Assembly: GCF_900090275.1 (NCBI RefSeq)
Contig: NZ_LT607755.1
Coordinates: 5,332,001-5,396,000, forward strand
Origin: Micromonospora zamorensis
Lineage (GTDB): Bacteria; Actinomycetota; Actinomycetes; Mycobacteriales; Micromonosporaceae
Length of the DNA: 64,000 nt
Direction: 5' to 3'
A program made the translations under genes and the position numbers. The notes below the pieces were generated by a model. The model was not told where the DNA came from and did not search any database. It was given only the letters and a program-made list of their open reading frames with translations. Shown here piece by piece: positions 54,163 through 63,035 of the stretch. Position 1 is the first letter of the stretch. The number at the start of each line of letters is the position of its first letter.

Positions 54163-54209
54163 GGCGTCGCCGTGCCCCCGTTCCTTCCACAGCTGCCCGC
54201 CACGCGCTA

Positions 54210-54231
54210 GTGTTCATCTTTGTTGGAACAC
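54210..54231. promoter_or_regulatory. Putative DeoR operator upstream of the regulator gene
   Basis: GTGTTC and GAACAC, perfect 6-bp arms 10 bp apart, lie 44 bp before the DeoR ATG. DeoR-family regulators typically autoregulate from such sites. Binding is inferred. Confidence 0.45.
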
Positions 54232-54274
54232 GTTTGACCGCGTGAGAGTACGGGGACCCCCGGGAGGCACGGCA

Positions 54275-55099
54275 ATGCTCGCTCAGCAGCGGCAGGTGGC
54301 CATCCTGGAGCGGGTCCGGTCGACCGGCGGCGTCCGGGTGAGCGAGCTGGCCACCGAGTTCGGTGTCTCCGACATGACCATCCGCCGTGACCTGGAGGCG
54401 TTGCACGAGCGCGGCCTGCTGGCCAAGGTGCACGGCGGCGCCACCACAGCCGGGCCGGGGTCCACCGACGAGCCGGGCTTCCACGCCAAGTCGGTCCGCC
54501 AACTGCCGGAGAAGGCCGCCATCGCGGACCGGGCCGCCCAGCTCGTCCGGCCGGGCGCGGCGGTCGCCCTCTCCGCCGGCACCACCACCGCCGAGCTGGC
54601 CCGGAGGTTGGTGGACGTGCCCGGCCTGACAGTGGTGACCAACTCGCTGCCGGTGGCCGAGATCCTGCACGCCGGAGGTCGACCGGACCAGACGGTGGTG
54701 CTCACCGGGGGCGTACGCACACCGTCGGACGCGTTGGTCGGCCCACTCGCGGTCGGTGCGGTCCGGTCGCTGCACCTGGATCTGCTCTTCCTGGGCGTGC
54801 ACGGCATCACCGAGCGGGCCGGCTTCACCACCCCGAACCTCATGGAGGCGGAGACCGACCGGGCGCTCGTGGCCGCGGCGGACCGGTTGGTGGTGCTCGC
54901 CGACCACACCAAGTGGGGCACGGTGGGCATCTCCTCGATCGTCGAGCTGGCCGCCGCACACGTACTGGTCAGCGACGACCGGTTGCCTCCGCCCGCTCGA
55001 CGGGTACTCGGCGAACACGTGGGCGAATTGATCATGGTGAAGGCAACAGGGGCGGGCCGCGCGACGCGCACGCCGATGAGTGAGGGGACGGCGCCGTGA
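54275..55099 (+). CDS. DeoR-family transcriptional regulator of sugar metabolism
   Basis: This 274-residue protein has the DeoR helix-turn-helix (about residues 5-55; GGVRVSELATEFGVSDMTIRRDLEALHERGLLAKVHGGA) and a DeoRC sugar-phosphate-binding domain (VALSAGTTTAELARRL, VVTNSLPVAEIL). GGGAGGCACGGCA precedes the ATG. It overlaps galT by 4 bp, so the likely signal is a galactose-pathway phosphate. An upstream GTG gives an unconserved leader. Confidence 0.9.
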   Translation: MLAQQRQVAILERVRSTGGVRVSELATEFGVSDMTIRRDLEALHERGLLAKVHGGATTAGPGSTDEPGFHAKSVRQLPEKAAIADRAAQLVRPGAAVALSAGTTTAELARRLVDVPGLTVVTNSLPVAEILHAGGRPDQTVVLTGGVRTPSDALVGPLAVGAVRSLHLDLLFLGVHGITERAGFTTPNLMEAETDRALVAAADRLVVLADHTKWGTVGISSIVELAAAHVLVSDDRLPPPARRVLGEHVGELIMVKATGAGRATRTPMSEGTAP

Positions 55100-56172
55100 A
55101 GCGCACCGCGATCGACCTGGCCGACGGCCGGGAGCTGATCTACTTCGACGAGCGCGACGACGCCGTCCGCGACCAGCCGGACCGCCGCGACCTGCCGCCG
55201 CCGCCTCCCGCGTCCCAACTGCGTTACGACCCGCTGACCGACGAGTGGGTGGCGGTCGCCGTGCACCGGCAGACCCGCATCTTCCTCCCGCCGGCGAACG
55301 AGTGCCCGCTCGACCCGTCGGTGGGCGACCGGCTGACCGAGATCCCCGCGCCCGACTACGACGTGGTGGTCTTCGAGAACCGGTTCCCGTCGCTGAGCGG
55401 CCGGGTCGCCGACGAGCCCGGGGAGATCACCCCGTTCACGTCGGTCCGGCCGGGCCTCGGGCGGTGCGAGGTGGTCTGCTTCACCTCGGACCACAACGCG
55501 TCCTTCGCCAGCCTGCCCCCGCGCCGGGTCCGCACGGTGCTGGACGCGCTCGCCGACCGCACCGAGGTGCTCGGTGACCTGCCCGGCGTGGAGCAGGTCT
55601 TCTGCTTCGAGAACCGGGGCGTCGAAATCGGCGTCACACTGCACCACCCGCACGGGCAGATCTACGCGTACCCCTTCGTAACGCCGCGCACCCGCGCGCT
55701 GCTGGCCGCGGCCCGCCGGCACGCCGAGCGGACCGGCGGGGGCAACCTGTACGCGGACGTGCTGGCCGCCGAGCGCGCCACCGGCGACCGGGTGGTCACC
55801 GAGAACGAACACTGGACGGCGTTCGTCCCGGCGGCGGCCCGTTGGCCGTTCGAGGTGCACGTCGCGCCGCGCCGGGTGGTGCCGGACATCCCGGCGCTCA
55901 GCGACAGCGAGCGGGACGCCTTCGGGCCGCTCTACCTGGATCTGCTGCGCCGCTTCGACGGCCTGTTCGACATGCCGATGCCGTACATCTCGGCCTGGCA
56001 CCAGGCGCCGGTGCGCATCGACCGGGAGCTCGGCCACCTGCACCTTCAGCTGTTCAGCATCCGGCGCGCCAAGGACAAGCTGAAGTATCTGGCGGGCTCC
56101 GAGTCCGGGATGGGTGTCTTCATCAACGACATCTCCCCGGAACGCGCCGCCGAGCTGCTGCGCGCCGCCTGA
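55096..56172 (+). CDS. galT: Galactose-1-phosphate uridylyltransferase
   Basis: A 358-residue HIT-superfamily enzyme with the catalytic HPHGQ motif at 184-188 (His186 is the uridylylated residue) and the C-terminal histidine pair LGHLHLQLF. It exchanges UMP between UDP-glucose and galactose-1-phosphate in the Leloir pathway. The start is a GTG overlapping the DeoR stop. No galK follows; the next sequence is a terminator and a gene remnant, so galactokinase must be elsewhere. Confidence 0.95.
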   Translation: MKRTAIDLADGRELIYFDERDDAVRDQPDRRDLPPPPPASQLRYDPLTDEWVAVAVHRQTRIFLPPANECPLDPSVGDRLTEIPAPDYDVVVFENRFPSLSGRVADEPGEITPFTSVRPGLGRCEVVCFTSDHNASFASLPPRRVRTVLDALADRTEVLGDLPGVEQVFCFENRGVEIGVTLHHPHGQIYAYPFVTPRTRALLAAARRHAERTGGGNLYADVLAAERATGDRVVTENEHWTAFVPAAARWPFEVHVAPRRVVPDIPALSDSERDAFGPLYLDLLRRFDGLFDMPMPYISAWHQAPVRIDRELGHLHLQLFSIRRAKDKLKYLAGSESGMGVFINDISPERAAELLRAA

Positions 56173-56239
56173 GCCGAGCTGCTTTCCCGCCCTGCGGTGA
56201 GCGCTGCGAAACCCCGCGCTGAGCGCTGCGAAACAGGGC

Positions 56240-56267
56240 GCGGGGGGCCCGGGACAGGGCCCCCCGC
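56240..56267 (+). terminator. Hairpin terminator after galT
   Basis: Perfect 11-bp arms, GCGGGGGGCCC and its complement, flank the loop GGGACA. Just upstream the 14-mer GAGCGCTGCGAAAC occurs twice in tandem (about 56202 and 56221). Confidence 0.7.
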
Positions 56268-56344
56268 AGGGAAGGGACGGCTGGCTGTGCACGGCACAGC
56301 CGGGAAGGCTGGCTGATCGGCGCACGGGTGCCGCGGGTCGACCG

Positions 56345-56413
56345 AGGTCAACCTTCCTGGACGCGACTGGCATCTCGTCCATCCTGGTCAACGAGGCGCG
56401 CCGACGGCGGTGA
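56345..56413 (+). pseudogene. Remnant of a STAS-domain (anti-anti-sigma) gene
   Basis: In one frame the sequence reads RSTFLDATGISSILVNEA and then RRRR-stop, matching the core STAS phosphorylation-site motif (F-L-D-s/a-t/s-G-I-x-x-L). No start codon, ribosome site or N-terminal half remains, so this is a decayed fragment between galT and icd. It may be the end of a deleted gene. The STAS assignment rests on one motif. Confidence 0.5.
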
Positions 56414-56446
56414 CGACCCTCGGCGCGTCAGCCCCGGACACGCCGA

Positions 56447-56474
56447 AGCCCGCCGGCTGAGACGCCGGCGGGCT
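56447..56474. terminator. Hairpin terminator downstream of icd
   Basis: Eleven-base arms, AGCCCGCCGGC and its complement, around the loop TGAGAC, lie 22 bp beyond the end of icd on the minus strand. Confidence 0.75.
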
Positions 56475-56496
56475 CCGATGATGCGGTACGCCTGGA

Positions 56497-57714
56497 TCAG
56501 GCGGCGATCTTACGGGCCAGGTTCTCGTCGAGCGCGTTCATGAACTCGTCGGTGGTCAGCCACGGGGCGTCCCGCGAGATGAGCAGCGAGAGGTCCTTGG
56601 TCATCTGGCCGCCTTCGACGGTGTCGACGATGACCTGCTCCAGGGTGTTGGCGAACTCGGTGACCGCCGGGGTGCCGTCCAGCTTGCCCCGGTGGGCCAG
56701 GCCCCGGGTCCAGGCGTAGATCGACGCGATCGGGTTGGTCGACGTCTTCTCACCCTTCTGGTACTGCCGGTAGTGCCGGGTGACAGTGCCGTGGGCGGCC
56801 TCGGCCTCGACGGTACGACCGTCCGGGGAGAGCAGGACGGAGGTCATCAGACCCAGCGAGCCGAAGCCCTGCGCGACGGTGTCGGACTGCACGTCACCGT
56901 CGTAGTTCTTGCAGGCCCAGACGTAGCCGCCCTCCCACTTGAGCGCGGCGGCGACCATGTCGTCGATCAGCCGGTGCTCGTAGGTGATGCCGGCGGCGTC
57001 GAACTCGGCCTTGAACTCGGCCTCGAACACCTCGGCGAAGAGGTCCTTGAACCGACCGTCGTACGCCTTGAGGATGGTGTTCTTGGTGGACAGGTAGACC
57101 GGGTAGTTGCGGTCCAGCCCGTAGCGGAACGACGCCCGGGCGAAGTCCCGGATCGACTCGTCGTAGTTGTACATGCCCATGGCGATGCCGCCGCCGGAGA
57201 AGTTGGCGACCTCCATCTCCATCGGCGCGCCACCGTCGGCGGGGGTGTAGGTGATGGTCACCGTGCCCGGGCCGGGGACGACGAAGTCGGTGGCCTTGTA
57301 CTGGTCACCGTGCGCGTGCCGGCCGATGATGATCGGCTTGGTCCAGCCGGGGACGAGCCGCGGCACGTTGGACATGATGATCGGCTCACGGAAGACGACG
57401 CCGCCGAGGATGTTGCGGATGGTGCCGTTGGGCGACCGCCACATCTTCTTCAGGCCGAACTCCTCGACCCGGGCCTCGTCCGGGGTGATGGTCGCGCACT
57501 TGACGCCGACGCCGTGCTCCTTGATGGCGTTGGCGGCGTCGATCGTGACCTGGTCGTCGGTCTCGTCGCGGTGCTGGATCGACAGGTCGTAGTAGTGCAG
57601 GTCGACGTCGAGGTAGGGCAGGATCAGCTGCTCCCGGATCTGCTTCCAGATGATCCGGGTCATCTCGTCGCCGTCGAGTTCAACGACCGGGTTGTTTACC
57701 TTGATCTTCGCCAT
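56497..57714 (-). CDS. icd: NADP-dependent isocitrate dehydrogenase
   Basis: This 405-residue enzyme has the eukaryote-like, dimeric NADP-IDH layout: [22 protein letters not shown] at the N-terminus, [17 protein letters not shown], and [13 protein letters not shown] near the C-terminus. It oxidatively decarboxylates isocitrate to 2-oxoglutarate. It has its own start behind GAGAGGAGCGCC and is divergent from the MBL gene. The length is typical of the dimeric form rather than the 740-residue monomeric form. Confidence 0.96.
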   Translation of the reverse strand: MAKIKVNNPVVELDGDEMTRIIWKQIREQLILPYLDVDLHYYDLSIQHRDETDDQVTIDAANAIKEHGVGVKCATITPDEARVEEFGLKKMWRSPNGTIRNILGGVVFREPIIMSNVPRLVPGWTKPIIIGRHAHGDQYKATDFVVPGPGTVTITYTPADGGAPMEMEVANFSGGGIAMGMYNYDESIRDFARASFRYGLDRNYPVYLSTKNTILKAYDGRFKDLFAEVFEAEFKAEFDAAGITYEHRLIDDMVAAALKWEGGYVWACKNYDGDVQSDTVAQGFGSLGLMTSVLLSPDGRTVEAEAAHGTVTRHYRQYQKGEKTSTNPIASIYAWTRGLAHRGKLDGTPAVTEFANTLEQVIVDTVEGGQMTKDLSLLISRDAPWLTTDEFMNALDENLARKIAA

Positions 57715-57852
57715 CGACCGGCGCTCCTCTCGGGGGACACGTGCTCAAGCAGTACGAGCGTACTGCAATTGGGCCGGCAGCCCCCAGCCGGCCTCGACCG
57801 ACCGGCGGAAACCGGGCTGCGCGGAACAGGAATGCCCTGGAATCATCGCCCG

Positions 57853-58698
57853 ATGCCACTGAACCGCACCCTTGGGTCTATCACGGTCACCGCACTCACC
57901 GACGGTGAGGGTGCCTTCTTCCAGCCCCGCGCGGAGGCGTTCCCGCAGGCCACGGCGGCGCACTGGGCGGAGGCCGACCGGCGCGACCCAGGCTCGGTGA
58001 CCGCCGACGGGCAGTGGTGGCTGCCGTTCCGCAGTTTTGCGATCCGCTCCGGCGACGGGCCGGTCACCCTGGTCGACGCCGGCATCGGGCCCGTCGACGC
58101 GCTGGCCGCGAGCTGGGCGCCCGTGCCCGGCCGGATGCCCGCCGAGCTGGCCGCGGCGGGCATCGACCCGGCCGACGTCGACACTGTCGTGCTGACCCAC
58201 CTGCACAGCGACCACATCGGTTGGGCCGTCACCGGCACGCCGGGCCGGCCGTACTTCCCGAACGCCAGCTATCTGGTGCAGCGCGCCGAGCTGGACGCGG
58301 CGGAGACGCTCAACCCCGGACTGCCGGCCGGCCTGATCGCACCCCTGCGCGCCGCCGGCCAGCTCCGGGTGGTCGACGGCGAGACCACTGTCACCCCGGC
58401 GGTACGCCTGCTGCCCACCCCCGGCCACACCCCGGGCCACCAGTCGGTGCTCCTGACCTCGGCTGACGAACGGATGCTGGTCACCGGCGACCTGCTGGTG
58501 CACGCCGTGCAACTCGTCGACCCCGACCTGGCGTACGCCCACGAGGTGGACCCGGACCTGGCCCGCACCTCCCGGCGGGCCACCCTGCGCACCCACTCCC
58601 CCACCGTCCTGGCCACCCCCCACCTGGCCACCCCCTTCACCCCGCTTCCCCACCCCACTCCCCGTGATCACCGGCCGGTCCCACCCCCACCCGGGTGA
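57853..58698 (+). CDS. MBL-fold metallo-hydrolase
   Basis: A 281-residue metallo-beta-lactamase-fold enzyme: metal motif HLHSDH, later His (PTPGHTPGHQS) and Asp (VTGDLLVH) ligands. It resembles lactonase/glyoxalase-type hydrolases of the AHL-lactonase group, but the substrate is unknown. The last 40 residues or so are Pro/His/Thr-rich and look recruited from non-coding sequence. The TGA stop is the first three bases of a palindromic element. It is divergent from icd and convergent with mdh. Confidence 0.87.
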   Translation: MPLNRTLGSITVTALTDGEGAFFQPRAEAFPQATAAHWAEADRRDPGSVTADGQWWLPFRSFAIRSGDGPVTLVDAGIGPVDALAASWAPVPGRMPAELAAAGIDPADVDTVVLTHLHSDHIGWAVTGTPGRPYFPNASYLVQRAELDAAETLNPGLPAGLIAPLRAAGQLRVVDGETTVTPAVRLLPTPGHTPGHQSVLLTSADERMLVTGDLLVHAVQLVDPDLAYAHEVDPDLARTSRRATLRTHSPTVLATPHLATPFTPLPHPTPRDHRPVPPPPG

Positions 58699-58751
58699 TC
58701 AAGAGGTTTGCGTCAGGAATCGCGGTCGCGGTGACGCAAACCTCTTGATCA
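58696..58751. repeat. Palindromic element, TGATCA family, copy 3 (convergent MBL/mdh)
   Basis: Perfect 20-bp arms, TGATCAAGAGGTTTGCGTCA (58696-58715) and its complement (58732-58751), flank a 16-bp spacer. The left edge TGA is the stop codon of the MBL gene. It shares GATCA(T/A)GA(A/G)GTT with the copies at 21645 and 39572. Confidence 0.88.
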
Positions 58752-58786
58752 ATCAGGCGGGGGTGGGAGCCCCGGGGGACGGGGAA

Positions 58787-58812
58787 GGGCCCGCCGGTTT
58801 GCCGGCGGGCCC
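58787..58812. terminator. Hairpin terminator after mdh
   Basis: Eleven-base arms, GGGCCCGCCGG and its complement, around the loop TTTG, lie 25 bp past the mdh stop on the minus strand. Confidence 0.78.
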
Positions 58813-58836
58813 CTCGGGTGGTTCTGGTTCGGGGAA

Positions 58837-59787
58837 CTACATGCTGGAGATGTCGCCCTGCTTGGCGCGGACGGCTTCGGCCGCCTCCAGGAGGCTGGCG
58901 CGCTCGTCGGCGTCCAGGTCGGTCTCGACGACCCGCTTGACGCCCTCGGCGCCGATCTCGGCCTCGACACCCAGGTAGACACCGGAGATGCCGTACTCGC
59001 CGTCGACCCAGGCGCAGACCGGCATGACCTCGCCCGAGTCCTCCGCGACGGCCTTCGCCATCCGAGCCGCGGCGGCGGACGGGGCGTAGTAGGCCGAACC
59101 GGTCTTGAGCAGCGCGACCACCTCAGCGCCACCGTTGCGGGTCTTGACGACCAGCTCCTCGATCTGCTCGGCCGGCATCGCGTCACGCAGCGGCTTGCCG
59201 TTGACGGTGCTCTTCGAGGGCACCGGGACCATGGTGTCCCCGTGCGAGCCCAGGGTCAGAGTGCGTACCGACGCCACCGGCACGTTCAGCGCCTCGGCGA
59301 CGAAGTTGCTGAACCGGGCGGTGTCGAGCATGCCGGCCTGGCCGAGCACCCGGTTCTTCGGGAACTGGGTGGCGAGCTGCGCCAGCGCGGTCATCTCGTC
59401 CAGCGGGTTGGAGACCACGATGACGACGGCGTTCGGGGCGTACTTGGCGACGTTCTCGGCGACCTGGCGGACGATCTTGGCGTTGGTCTCCAGCAGGTCC
59501 ATCCGGCTCATGCCGGGCTTACGCGGCAGACCAGCGGTGATCACGACGACGTCGGAGCCCTCGATCTGCTCGTAGCCCTCACCGTTGGGGCCGGTGGTGA
59601 CACCGACCACCTTGGTCTCGAAGCCCTCGATGGCCCGGGACTGGTTGAGGTCGAGCGCGAGGCCCGCGGGCTTGCCCTCCACGATGTCGGTGATCACTAC
59701 GGTGTCGAAGACGTCGTACTCGGCCAGGCGCTGTGCGGTGGTGGAGCCGTAGAAGCCAGCCCCGACGACAGTGACCTTCTTACCCAT
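58837..59787 (-). CDS. mdh: Malate dehydrogenase (LDH-like)
   Basis: The 316-residue protein starts GKKVTVVGAGFYGSTTAQ, the NAD-binding Rossmann loop. The active-site loop GLPRKPGMSRMDLL places Arg in the substrate-specificity position expected for malate, and GSHGDTMVP carries the catalytic His. It interconverts malate and oxaloacetate with NAD. It is the tetrameric, LDH-like type rather than the longer dimeric type of many actinobacteria. It has its own promoter in the gap to folD. Confidence 0.94.
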   Translation of the reverse strand: MGKKVTVVGAGFYGSTTAQRLAEYDVFDTVVITDIVEGKPAGLALDLNQSRAIEGFETKVVGVTTGPNGEGYEQIEGSDVVVITAGLPRKPGMSRMDLLETNAKIVRQVAENVAKYAPNAVVIVVSNPLDEMTALAQLATQFPKNRVLGQAGMLDTARFSNFVAEALNVPVASVRTLTLGSHGDTMVPVPSKSTVNGKPLRDAMPAEQIEELVVKTRNGGAEVVALLKTGSAYYAPSAAAARMAKAVAEDSGEVMPVCAWVDGEYGISGVYLGVEAEIGAEGVKRVVETDLDADERASLLEAAEAVRAKQGDISSM

Positions 59788-59927
59788 GGTCGTCCCACTC
59801 CCTGATACCAGTCGGTTTTCCGGACCGTATCAGTCATCCTGGCACCGATCAGGCCAGGGGCGGCGGCCATCGCCGGGATGGGGCGAACGTCACCGCCGTC
59901 CTGGTTCGGCGCTACCGGCGCGCGGGC

Positions 59928-60788
59928 TCAGCCGCGCTCGGCGCGCTCGACGACGTTGGTGAGCAGCATGGCCCGGGTCATCGGCCCGACTCCACCGGGC
60001 ATGGGGACCAGGGCGCCGGCCGTCTCGGCCACCTCCGGGTCGACGTCGCCGGTGTAGCGGCCCTTGCCGTCCGCGCCGATCACGCGCGTGATGCCGACGT
60101 CCACCACGACCGCACCGGGGTTGATCATGTCGGCGGTGAGCAGGCCCGGCACGCCGGCCGCGACGATGACGATGTCGGCGGCCCGGGTGTGCGAGGCGAG
60201 GTCGAGGGTGCCGGTGTGGCAGAGGGTGACGGTGGCGTTCTCGGAGCGGCGGGTGAGCAGCAGGCCGAGCGGTCGGCCGACGGTGTTGCCCCGACCGACC
60301 ACTGCGACGGTCGCGCCGCGCAGCGCCACGTCGTGCCGGCGCAGCAGCTCCACGATGCCGCGCGGGGTGCAGGGCAGCGGGCCGTCGTAGCCGAGGACGA
60401 GCCGGCCCAGGTTGACCGGGTGCAGGCCGTCGGCGTCCTTGTCCGGGTCGATCAGCTCCAGCACCCGCTGGGTGTCGAGATGGGCCGGCAAGGGCAGCTG
60501 GACGATGTAGCCGTGGCACGCCGGGTCGGCGTTCAGCTCGGCCAGCACGTCGTCGACCTGCTGCTGGGTGGCGTCGGCCGGCAACTCCCGGCGGATCGAG
60601 GCGATGCCCACCTCGGCGCAGTCGCGGTGTTTTCCGTTGACGTACGCCTGGCTGCCCGGGTCCGCCCCGACCAGCACCGTGCCCAGTCCGGGGGTGATGC
60701 CGCGTTCCGCGAGTGCCTTCACCCGGATTCGCAGCTCGTCCTTGATCTCCGCCGCGGTTGCCTTGCCGTCCAGAAGCGTCGCCGTCAC
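59928..60788 (-). CDS. folD: Bifunctional methylenetetrahydrofolate dehydrogenase/cyclohydrolase
   Basis: This 286-residue FolD protein has the catalytic Y-x3-K (Tyr49, Lys53; [14 protein letters not shown]) and the region [11 protein letters not shown]. The NADP-binding segment is [19 protein letters not shown], and the family end is [19 protein letters not shown]. It interconverts 5,10-methylene- and 10-formyl-THF for purine and formyl-Met synthesis. It begins at a GTG. The gene is 140 bp upstream of mdh on the same strand. Confidence 0.96.
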   Translation of the reverse strand: MTATLLDGKATAAEIKDELRIRVKALAERGITPGLGTVLVGADPGSQAYVNGKHRDCAEVGIASIRRELPADATQQQVDDVLAELNADPACHGYIVQLPLPAHLDTQRVLELIDPDKDADGLHPVNLGRLVLGYDGPLPCTPRGIVELLRRHDVALRGATVAVVGRGNTVGRPLGLLLTRRSENATVTLCHTGTLDLASHTRAADIVIVAAGVPGLLTADMINPGAVVVDVGITRVIGADGKGRYTGDVDPEVAETAGALVPMPGGVGPMTRAMLLTNVVERAERG

Positions 60789-61236
60789 GTCCAGATCGTC
60801 TCACGGCCACCGGCCGCAGTTCCGACGGACCTCGCCCGCGCGGCTCGTCGCCACCTCGGCCGCCACCGTTGCACATGACCGTAAGTAACGTGTTGCACGT
60901 CACTCTCAGTCACTTTCTGTTCATTCGGTCACCGTCGAACCAGACAGGCGGGCCGAGCACGACGGAGATCGGATGGCCCGCCCAGAGAGCCCCATCCCGC
61001 CTCAGACCGGCACTGCCGCCCCCACGAAAGGCAAGACTTTTGCAGGCTGGCGAGGTTTACGGCGGTTTTCGCTAGCAGGCGGATCCGCCTTCGACAAGGG
61101 GACCACCCCCGGACCGTTACCCACCCGCAACCGCGTCGTTGTCAAAGGCCCATTCCCGACCTACCGTTGCCGCTTGTTGCGCAGCGTAACCCAGCGTCGG
61201 GCCTGACTGCGCAGCGTGAGGAGATGAGGAGGCTCA
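60789..61236. promoter_or_regulatory. 448-bp divergent regulatory gap between folD and the second importer
   Basis: No gene is supported here. Direct repeats of GTTGCAC (60868-60874 and 60892-60898, 24 bp apart) lie near the folD side, with GTAAGTAACG between them. TGCGCAGCGT is repeated (61178-61187 and 61208-61217, 30 bp apart) near the importer side. CCCGAC (61155-61160) and GTCGGG (61196-61201) form an inverted repeat. GAGGAGGCTCA is the ribosome site of the lipoprotein gene. Confidence 0.5.
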
Positions 61237-62838
61237 ATGCGAGTTCGTAGACTCGCCGCCTGGACCGCCCTCCCGCTCGCGGTGACGCTGGGCCTCGCGG
61301 CCTGCGGCAGCGGCGGAGACGGTGGATCCAGCGGCAACGGCAATTCGGCGGTCAGCATCCAGATCGGCGAGCCGAAGCACCTGGTTCCCACCAACACCAC
61401 CGAGACGTCCGGCTCGCAGGTGATCGCCGGCCTGTTCAGCCCGCTCGTCGACTACGACGCCCAGAACAAGCCTTACGAGGTCGCTGCCCAGTCGGTGACC
61501 TCGTCGGACAACAAGGTCTGGACGATCAAGCTCAAGGACGGCTTCACCTTCCACAACGGTGAGAAGGTCACGTCCGAGGACTACGTCAACGCCTGGAACT
61601 ACGGCGCGTACGCCCCCAACGGTCAGGACAGCAACTACTTCTTCGAGAAGATCGCTGGCTACGACGACCTCCAGGGCAAGGCGCCGAAGGCCAAGGAGAT
61701 GTCCGGTCTGAAGAAGGTCGACGACCTCACCTTCACCGTGACGCTCTCCGAGCCGTACATCGACTTCAAGACGGTGCTCGGCTACAACGCGTTCTACCCG
61801 ATGCCGGACGCCGCGTTCTCGGCCCCGGGCGTGCTCAAGGACTCCTACGAGCAGGCGCCGATCGGGCAGGGCCCCTTCAAGATGAAGGGCACGTGGCAGC
61901 ACGACAGCAAGATCGAGGTCGAGCGCTACGACGCGTACCCGGGTGAGAAGCCCAAGGTCAAGAACGTTGAGTTCCGGATCTACCAGCAGCTGACCGCGGC
62001 CTACGCGGACGTCCTGGCGGACAACCTGGACGTGCTGCCGACGATCCCGACCGAGAGCCTGAGCACCGCGCCGAGCGACCTGGGCGACCGGTACCAGACC
62101 AGCCCGATGTCGTCGTTCCAGTTCCTCGCGTTCCCGACGTTCGACAAGGACTACAGCAACCCGGACGTGCGTAAGGCCATCTCGATGGCGATCGACCGTG
62201 ACGAGATCACCAAGTCGGTCTTCAAGGGCTCTCAGCAGTCGGCGCGCTCCTTCGTCTCGCCGGTCCTGCCGGGCTACCGGGAGAACACCGCGGGCACCGC
62301 CGGCGAGTTCAACCCGACCGAGGCCAAGAAGCTCTATCAGGCCGCGGGTGGTCCGTCGAAGATCGTCATCTCGTACAACGGCGACGGCGGCCACAAGGAC
62401 TGGGTCGACGCCACTGTCAACCAGCTCAAGGCCAACCTGGGTGTCGACGCCGTCGGCTCGGCCGAGCCGAAGTTCGCCGACCTGCTGACCAAGGTCGAGA
62501 AGAAGACGCCGGTGGGTGCGTTCCGGATGGGCTGGGTCATGGACTACCCGACCATGGAGGACTACCTCGGCCCGCTGTACAGCACGAACGGCTCGTCGAA
62601 CTACTACGGCTACAGCAACCCGGAGTTCGACAAGCTGGTCAAGGAGGGTTCCGCCGCCAAGACGCAGGACGAGGCGATCGCCAAGTACCAGCAGGCGGAG
62701 GACATCCTGGCCAAGGACATGCCGGTGATCCCGCTCCGCTTCGGCGAGAACGTGTTCGGCCACTCGTCCAAGGTCAAGAACGTGCAGATGGACCTGTTCC
62801 AGCGGGTCAACCTCGTCAAGATCGAAGCGGCCAGCTGA
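61237..62838 (+). CDS. Peptide ABC transporter substrate-binding lipoprotein (family 5)
   Basis: A 533-residue lipoprotein with lipobox LAAC (Cys23) and an OppA/DppA-type body: VWTIKLKDGFTFHNGEKVTSEDYVNAWNY, then VRKAISMAIDRDEITKSVF. Its closest stylistic relatives are oligopeptide-binding proteins. GAGGAGGCTCA precedes the ATG. It is followed by a hairpin and then a permease gene on the same strand, so it heads a second peptide importer. It is only loosely similar to the binding protein at 8187. Confidence 0.93.
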   Translation: MRVRRLAAWTALPLAVTLGLAACGSGGDGGSSGNGNSAVSIQIGEPKHLVPTNTTETSGSQVIAGLFSPLVDYDAQNKPYEVAAQSVTSSDNKVWTIKLKDGFTFHNGEKVTSEDYVNAWNYGAYAPNGQDSNYFFEKIAGYDDLQGKAPKAKEMSGLKKVDDLTFTVTLSEPYIDFKTVLGYNAFYPMPDAAFSAPGVLKDSYEQAPIGQGPFKMKGTWQHDSKIEVERYDAYPGEKPKVKNVEFRIYQQLTAAYADVLADNLDVLPTIPTESLSTAPSDLGDRYQTSPMSSFQFLAFPTFDKDYSNPDVRKAISMAIDRDEITKSVFKGSQQSARSFVSPVLPGYRENTAGTAGEFNPTEAKKLYQAAGGPSKIVISYNGDGGHKDWVDATVNQLKANLGVDAVGSAEPKFADLLTKVEKKTPVGAFRMGWVMDYPTMEDYLGPLYSTNGSSNYYGYSNPEFDKLVKEGSAAKTQDEAIAKYQQAEDILAKDMPVIPLRFGENVFGHSSKVKNVQMDLFQRVNLVKIEAAS

Positions 62839-62852
62839 GCTGACCACGGTGC

Positions 62853-62884
62853 GGGCCACCCGGGCGACGACGCCCGGGTGGCCC
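62853..62884 (+). terminator. Intercistronic hairpin between binding protein and permease
   Basis: Perfect 14-bp arms, GGGCCACCCGGGCG and its complement, flank the loop ACGA. Placed after the first gene of an operon, it probably acts as a partial terminator or mRNA-stabilising hairpin so that the binding protein exceeds the permease. Confidence 0.7.
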
Positions 62885-63035
62885 AAATCGCGCCACCGGA
62901 GCCGGGCCGCAGCAGCGGACCCGGCGTCGGTGGTGCCGGCTCCCCCGGGCCTGACGGCACGTCTCGGATATTTCGGGTACGACCAGAGATGCCGTCCTGC
63001 GACCCTTTCGCACATTTCCGGAGAGACTGCTAAGC

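Noticed and set aside
60973..61206. A 77-codon plus-strand ORF (MARPESPIPPQTG...) upstream of the second importer
   Set aside because: It contains two TTA codons and otherwise poor third-position GC, no recognisable fold, and runs through the promoter region of the lipoprotein gene.
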